A stretch of 5,172 nt of DNA from an uncultured Eubacteriales bacterium (GTDB lineage Bacteria; Bacillota; Clostridia; Oscillospirales; CAG-272): contig URHR01000111.1 in assembly GCA_900547725.1 (NCBI GenBank), positions 1-5,172 on the forward strand, given 5' to 3'. Positions 5,162 to 5,172 of the stretch are shown here, one piece after another. Below the pieces are notes generated by a model. The model made no database searches, had not been told where the DNA came from, and was given only the letters and a program-made list of their open reading frames with translations. The position numbers and the translations under genes were made by a program. Position 1 is the stretch's first letter, and each line of letters opens with the position of its first letter.

Positions 5162-5172
5162 CCCCCTTTCGG
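5139..5172 (+). repeat. Palindromic intergenic repeat, right copy, cut by window end
   Basis: GAAGACCTTGGAGG (5139-5152), a 10-nt variable block, and CCCCTTTCG (5163-5171) match the left copy read on the minus strand from 190 to 158 without any gap; by my count 26 of 33 positions are identical. In the left copy this is the first arm and loop of a hairpin, so the second arm here should lie just beyond the window. The two copies are in opposite orientation on either side of the gene block. Confidence 0.65.

Overview
The window carries a complete polyamine (spermidine/putrescine-type) ABC importer operon, potA-potB-potC-potD, and a small M50-family site-2 protease gene, all read from the minus strand. 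The coding DNA is fairly GC-rich. The substrate-binding protein is a lipoprotein, Shine-Dalgarno (SD) sequences are of the AGGAGG type, and the protease resembles the SpoIVFB branch. Together these suggest a Gram-positive member of the Firmicutes, probably a gut-type clostridial (Oscillospirales- or Christensenellales-like) lineage. That placement is inference; no rRNA or other phylogenetic marker is present.

Layout from the right end, in the direction of transcription: 5077-5172 holds a 24-nt-period tandem repeat and the cut-off start of a palindromic intergenic repeat. Then come the M50 protease (5076-4480) and a likely intrinsic terminator (4480-4449). The intergenic control region 4448-4213 has phased GGAAT repeats, an AT-rich stretch, an extended -10 promoter and a roughly 120-nt structured leader. 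Next are potA (4212-3085), potB (3088-2267), potC (2270-1452) and potD (1455-202). The 3' flank (201-1) holds a second, inverted copy of the palindromic repeat and then a very strong 23-bp perfect stem-loop with a T tract, read here as the operon terminator.

The four pot genes are joined by three identical ATGA stop/start overlaps, which implies one transcript and coupled translation of ATPase, two permeases and binding protein. PotD should capture the polyamine outside the membrane, PotB and PotC form the channel, and PotA powers it. PotD is unusual: besides its N-terminal lipobox it ends in a transmembrane helix with a basic tail, so it appears anchored at both ends.

I see no undescribed multi-gene system. 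The points most worth a second look are the doubly anchored PotD, the potA leader (a well-placed SD serving an out-of-frame ATG 7 nt upstream of potA), the long inverted repeat at the left end, and the inverted copies of an intergenic repeat on both sides of the locus.
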